Assembly: GCF_901000735.1 (NCBI RefSeq)
Contig: NC_081545.1
Coordinates: 12,431,132 to 12,495,131 of the forward strand
Length of the DNA stretch: 64,000 bases
Direction: 5' to 3'
Origin: Corylus avellana
Taxonomy: Eukaryota; Streptophyta; Magnoliopsida; Fagales; Betulaceae
How positions within the stretch are numbered: the stretch's first letter is position 1; every line of letters begins with the position of its first letter. Positions 59,263 to 64,000 of this stretch are shown in pieces. The notes under the pieces are model-generated. The model saw only the letters and a program-made list of their open reading frames with translations, did not search any database and was not told where the DNA came from. The position numbers and the translations under genes are program-made.

Positions 59263-59697
59263 TCTTCCTCATTCAAAGACTTACCACACATCCAAAAATC
59301 ATAACAACCCATAACTTTCAGTACCTCAAAAGTTGCTCGAAATTATATGGATCTGTTTTGATTGAAATTCCTATTTTGACACTTGCATTTTCTAAAATTC
59401 ATAAATCCTTCTACAGGCATCCAAAAATCATGAAACAACTTTTAAAATCTTGATTTCTCATCATTGTATAAGGACTTAAAACAAATTTAATTAAGGTCAC
59501 TCATTAAATTTTTGGTGTCCAAAATAATGTGACTTCTCTTTCAATAACCAACTAAATTTCTAACTAGCAATTTTCCATCACCTCTCACATTAAGTCTATT
59601 TACCTGACTCCATATAAATTTAAATAAAATTGTAAATCCTCCTTATTCTTGATATTAAGATCACCTTTATTCTAGGTATAAATTTTGGGGTATTACA
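57937..59697 (-). mobile_element. T2 5' LTR with an insertion
   Basis: Homologous to 38578-40129, including the (AT)n tract (59233-59258). An extra segment of about 195 bases at 58570-58763 is absent from T1's 5' LTR and from the 3' LTR; it has GC content above its surroundings and no recognised identity. Followed by GCCAT and the same D flank as T1, so T2 arose by duplication and not by a separate insertion. Confidence 0.85.
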
Positions 59698-59702
59698 GCC
59701 AT

Positions 59703-60497
59703 TCTCTAATGGATGGTCACCATATGACTGACATCATTAGTGGTGTGGGCCACCCGAGGTCAAACTCGGTCGTGCCACTAATGGGATGGACAATAGCGTA
59801 CAATATCTGGGGCACCCATATTACAAGTCCCTTTGGACAGTGCCAACTCGACTGAGAATGGGTAATACCTTGGGTAGACCATACGACTGAATTATTATTG
59901 TTACTCATGATTATAAGCATATATTATATCTATATCACATCCTTGATAAATTGTCATAATGTTTCAAGTGCTTTATAAACAACTGAGTTCACCATTAACG
60001 ACGGATATGTAATGTGCATTTATACTCACTAAGTCGTCGGACTTACCCTTGTATTATTTCCCTTTTTTTCTCCATATGTACAACTATGCAGTTATAGATA
60101 GTTTAGTAGAGATGGATACCGCGAAGCATCCGGTTGCCTTGGATTCGATTCGGGAGATGCTTGAGGATTTATTGCAAGCTTAGGCAGGAACTCATGGTAA
60201 CTAGTACTTTTGAGTTATGTTGTAGACTTAGAGCTTTTATGCATGTTTGCATATTAAGGTATAGCATGAATCCCTTGCAAGGATGATGACTTGTGTAGTG
60301 TGATTCTAGCTACTTTGATGTTCCTTGGTAGATGCTCTGGTTGTAATGACTATGCTTATAGAATTTTAGTACTTTCCACTGCCTAGTATCCTCTCTTTTT
60401 GAGGAGTATAGGTCCCAGAGTCTTCTTTGAAGTGGAATAAGGCCAGGAAACGAACCGTGGAGCTAATTATTAGTTAATTAATTTTAGGGGCATTACA
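59703..60497 (+). mobile_element. Family D LTR tail (duplicate)
   Basis: Second copy of 40135-40883, ending TTAGGGGCATTACA. It keeps about 60 bases near 59993-60040 that are missing in the first copy. Confidence 0.6.
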
Positions 60498-61559
60498 TCA
60501 AGTATCGGATTGAGGTGATAGAAGCGGCATTGGAAAGCTAACTGAAAATACTACAAACATTTTTAGATAAGAGTTTTTCTAGGATTCCTAGGGCTTCTAG
60601 GGTTTGCTTTACACCCTACAAATAGGCCTCAAAGATTTGGAGAGAGGTGTGCTTAGTTTTAGATAGAAAATTTCTTATTGGAGGCTTAAAGATTTAAAGA
60701 GCAGATGAACATGGTAGGAGGCCATCCCAACACCAACATGAGCAACTAAATTCGTAATAGGGCATTGATGTAGCCCTTTCAAAGTAACAGTGGTTTAATT
60801 GTATTTTAATTTGGGATTTTATAAATGCATGATGGTTGTATAACTGTGAGAATTGATCTTAATATTTATATTCAATCATTATGAAATTCTTCTCATGTCT
60901 TACAATGCTTTTTATATTGATTGAACTCAAGCATTCATATTTTCTGTGATTATATGAATGACCGTTATACAATAGATTTAATTGACATATGATCAATAGA
61001 GTTTGATAGGCCATGTCTAGGGAAGGCAAATTTGTTTTCACCCTAGTTTAGTGCAATGTGGGTAGACTATTCGTACTAACCTAAAATGACTTATGCTTAT
61101 CCGTTGGTTGTGTATAACTGACTAAGATATTTGATAGTCCATACCTAGGGAAGACGGATCGTACCACATCTAGAGGTTAGGTAGGTGGTCCATGCCAACC
61201 AAAGATGGATTATACTTATTTCTTAATTATGGTATTTTTGTGGCTACTCGAATGAAACAAGCCCTATATCATGCGTAGTATGAATTTTCGTTGTTAATTT
61301 ATGATTGACCATTATTATGCTGGTAGTGGTAAAATCAACCCCCAATGCCCTCTCTCATCACAATCTACTTTTGCTTTATTTTATGAATTTATGTACTTTA
61401 TAAATCCAAAACCAAATAATCATCTTTTAATTAAGTTATTTTTAATTCTAAAGAACTTGAAAACAAGCCAGTGCAGAATATAACCCTACCTTACAAGGAT
61501 TCGTCCTATTGCAAATGGTATTTTATTATTGATATTTTTGCACACAAAAGACCACATCA
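60498..61559 (+). mobile_element. Family A LTR, 3' part (duplicate)
   Basis: Second copy of 40884-41982 without that copy's 45-base tandem duplication. Ends ACCACATCA. Confidence 0.75.
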
Positions 61560-61710
61560 ACATATCAGACTGGTAAATGCTAGATTTGGGACGATTACGA
61601 TAATGGCTAACATAAGGAGATTGCAATAATTTGCAATTATTATGACTATAGAATATATTAGGAAAATACTATGGGATCCCACGAATATATTCCAGATCCA
61701 ATACCAATGT
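61560..61710 (-). other. Region 3' of the small peptide gene
   Basis: About 150 bases between the family A LTR end and the stop codon of the peptide ORF, near-identical to 41983-42133. Presumed 3' untranslated region. Confidence 0.35.
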
Positions 61711-62001
61711 TCATGAACTCTCTTTGCACAATTCACGACACTCATTGAGTAAGTCCTTGGCTCGATTAAATCCATACAATTCCAAATTCTTAATGAATTC
61801 CATAACACAATCCTCATTACATTTTTTCAATTGTTCCCTTTTCTTTTGTTGTTCCTTTCTAAAGGAAGAAAGAAATCGAGCTGATAGTGGCAAGGGATGA
61901 AGTGATGGAAGCAGGTGGTCCTCTACAAGCTTTAGAACTTGAAAAAGAGTCACTGACATCATTATAATCAACATAAGTCCCTTCATACCATTTTTAACCA
62001 T
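61711..62001 (-). CDS. Small secreted cysteine-containing peptide (putative)
   Basis: 96 codons, start at 62001, stop at 61711-61713. Residues 6-22 (MKGLMLIIMMSVTLFQV) are a hydrophobic run after a lysine, fitting a signal peptide. A basic stretch (about 46-56, KEQQKKREQLKK) is followed by four cysteines as two CX3C pairs separated by 22 residues (CNEDC ... CRELC) near the C-terminus. Two CX3C motifs on helices recall alpha-hairpinin peptides, but the loop is longer than usual, so this is only a resemblance. A TATA box (TATATAAAAG) lies 74 bases upstream. No family recognised. The duplicate at 42134-42424 is broken, so this may be the only working copy in the window. Confidence 0.5.
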   Translation of the reverse strand: MVKNGMKGLMLIIMMSVTLFQVLKLVEDHLLPSLHPLPLSARFLSSFRKEQQKKREQLKKCNEDCVMEFIKNLELYGFNRAKDLLNECRELCKESS

Positions 62002-62074
62002 TGTTCCTTTCCGTTTCTTGGAATTGCTTATTTTGGGAATTCGAAGATGAATTCATAATGTACAAAATCTAAAG

Positions 62075-62084
62075 CTTTTATATA
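62075..62084 (-). promoter_or_regulatory. TATA box of the small peptide gene
   Basis: TATATAAAAG on the minus strand, 74 bases before the ATG, leaving about 40 bases of leader if transcription starts 30 bases downstream. The duplicate at 42498-42507 is identical. Confidence 0.5.
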
Positions 62085-62742
62085 CAAGAGTTGTAGGATA
62101 TTTTGAAATTATAAATATTTTAGTTTTATATTTTATTTCTTCTTTAAAAAAAAAAAACATTTTATATTTAAGTGGAGAATTGTTTATGCATGGTGGCCAT
62201 ATAAAGGTTTCAAGCTTTTTGGCTAACGTGAATTTTGGTTAAGGTAATATCTTTCGACTCTTGGGTTTTTATTGTAGACATCTAGTAATTTCTAGGAGTT
62301 TTTTACTTTTGGGCAAAAGCCATGTCTAATCGAGCAGGAAAATTGAATTTGAATTTATTTGAGCTCATAGTTGTTTACGCATTGTGACCTCGAAAACGTT
62401 TTATGGCTTTTGACTACCATGAATTTTTGTTAAGATCATGTCTCCCAACTCTTGAGCTTTTGTTATAGTCATCCATTAATTTTTAACTACAAGAAAAGGC
62501 CATTTTGCATAGTTTAAATTTTTGTTGTTTCCTTTAAATGACACAAAAACATAATTTTTACATCACTCATTTATAAACAACATAATAGTTAAAAAAAATA
62601 TAGTCGTTTACTATTTAAATGACACAACTTTCACAATATACTTCTGAAACCTAAGTATCAAGAGAACTTGATGGGATGATTTGAAAGCCTTAGGCTCTTC
62701 TCTTTTTGTATACTTAGTAGGGAAGAGAAATTTCAGATATTG

Positions 62743-63057
62743 GCATTGTGGGACAAGTAGCAAATGAAGAGTCCCACTAGGACAAGAAGACAGGAATGGA
62801 CGGCTAGGGTTTCTCCAAGCCTCCACTCCATTGCCACATGGGCAAGGGAGAAACTCTCCCTGGGCCATGCGGCTCCTTCCCTGGGAGCATGGGCCTGGGA
62901 TCTAATCCCTGGTCCTTTCTTATGCAGTCCAACGCATAGGGCCAGAGAAAATTTCCTGGCCTTAGGCTCTCATGCTTCATTTAAGGTTCATGGGCTTTAT
63001 CCCATGTTTTAAATAAATAAAACATTTAGCATAATAAATAAGAAAGCATTTATATGG
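62743..63057. mobile_element. Unidentified 315-base insertion in the second CACTA copy
   Basis: Absent from the first copy, which reads 'cagatattg|ttatattatatt' at the same place (43156-43170). The segment is GC-richer than its surroundings, contains 'gtgggacaag' at one end and 'gggctttatcccatg' near the other, and is flanked by imperfect ATATTG/ATATGG. It could be a solo LTR of a small element or a SINE-like insertion; no family recognised. Confidence 0.5.
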
Positions 63058-63753
63058 TTATATTATATTAGCTTGGTGAGGGAGTTAAAGGAAAAAATAA
63101 TTATTAGCTTAAATATTTCCGTAATCATGTCTCCCTGACATTTGTTCCACAATAATATTTTAATCACAATTAATTCTACTAAATAATTGTAACTGCACTC
63201 CAATAAATATTTTGTTTAAGCAAGTAATACCTTTGACTTATACTTGACTTTTGATCCTTCCATAAATTTTCCGTAGTAGAATTAAGGTTAAGGATACTGC
63301 CACTTAATTCTCTACATCTTTTCCTTGACTCACTGACTTTACGTTATTCTTATAATGTGAAGATCATATATATATATATATATATTGGTATACCAACCAA
63401 AATGCTATGGCCAAAGACTTGAGAATAATATCAATAAAATCTATCTCAAGGGAAAATTTCTTATCTCTTTGTCTACCTGACAAAAGATTTGGATTTCTTC
63501 TTGAAGTTGGTGTTTCCACAATATTATATGTGATTACCCAACGTACTGAGTAATATTGACCGATGATAGGTCTCACTCTTAGATACATTTAAGTAATCAA
63601 CAATTCACATTTGAGTTCATGAAGTTCTTAGAATTTAGAATCAACGTCCAATGAAGCATTAAAGGAGTTTACTATCATTTTTATCAATATACAGTATTTT
63701 ATGGAAAGAAAACTCCTTGGTCCATTCAGTGCCTTAGGGTCTCAGTACAATAT

Positions 63754-64000
63754 TGTAACACTCCGGTCCCATATTGGGAAGAAGCCCACATGGAATGGGT
63801 GGTTTATAAAGATAGTCATGGGTGTTAAGTCCAACATTACCTAGTTACTAGGTGAAACTGGGCTTTATAATAAATTGTAGGGAAGCTCCAAATTGACATC
63901 TCCTTTTGGGGTAATAGTGTTGATGTGGCTAGTGCTTTTTCTTGGCCATTACAAATGGTATCAGAACCACCTAGTAGCGCTAGGTCATGTGGTATAGCAG
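63754..64000 (+). mobile_element. TRIM, second copy, cut by window end
   Basis: Left LTR (TGTAACACTCCGG...GCCATTACA, to about 63951) followed by the tRNA-iMet primer site TGGTATCAGAACC. Homologous to 43851-44368 with a small deletion near 63782. Confidence 0.85.

Larger units (their letters stand above)
62485..64000. mobile_element. CACTA-type transposon, left part of second copy
   Basis: Starts with the same AACTACAAGAAAA end as at 42904 and follows that copy to the window edge. The right end lies beyond the window. Confidence 0.55.

Noticed and set aside
59698..59702. GCCAT as target duplication of an independent T2 insertion
   Set aside because: The whole flank to 64000 is shared with T1's flank, so the site was duplicated together with the element.

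Overview
This window is repeat-rich nuclear DNA from a flowering plant, most likely a eudicot; I cannot name the species. The evidence is nested LTR retrotransposons of Ty3/gypsy type (Athila-like, with tRNA-Asp primer sites, and Tekay/Del-like), a complete TRIM, a Mutator-type MITE, a probable CACTA transposon and a plant tRNA-Asp sequence. Two 100-N assembly gaps lie at 9106-9205 and 10690-10789. No large intact host gene is present. The only plausible small gene is a 96-codon secreted, cysteine-containing peptide at 61711-62001(-). Its duplicate at 42134-42424 carries a stop codon.

Element families. Family A: LTR about 1.4-1.5 kb, TGATAAGCGCC...ACCACATCA. Family B: LTR about 1.35 kb, TGATAAGTGCTAAAA...TTGCACAACA. 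Both use a tRNA-Asp primer site and the purine tract AAGTTTGGGGGTG. Three family B elements (B1 14200-27025, B2 29714-37430, B3 48889-57443) share the layout LTR - primer site - gag - second ORF of plant-transposon type - purine tract - LTR, and all three lack pol. Family T is a non-coding element with a tRNA-iMet primer site on the minus strand. T1 spans 12066-40129 with GCCAT target duplications and contains B1 and B2. Family D is a different LTR into which T1 inserted.

Layout. 1-9105: decayed family A sequence with two family B solo LTRs. 9206-9650: pol 3' remnant (integrase C-terminus) of a Tekay/Del-like element. 10259-12065: family A and D LTR pieces. 12066-40129: the T1 nest. 40135-47975: D tail, A LTR fragment, broken peptide gene, and a CACTA-like transposon (42904-47482) with a TRIM, a solo LTR and fragments of two host genes (syntaxin and sugar-phosphate translocator). 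47976-64000: a second, direct copy of the segment that begins near 29128, i.e. a tandem duplication with a period of about 18.8 kb, carrying its own insertion B3.

Most notable: at 23297-25271 a retroelement inserted as a unit consists of two family A LTRs in inverted orientation around a complete tRNA-Asp sequence ending in CCA. It is flanked by 5-bp target duplications (GGAAG), and the empty site is preserved in the sister element at 35669-35673. It looks like a captured full-length primer tRNA in an aberrant palindromic cDNA. Second: family B carries clusters of a 14-bp palindrome (TGCGATCGAKCGCA) in its LTR and in three separate non-coding parts, while families A and D have analogous arrays with different cores.
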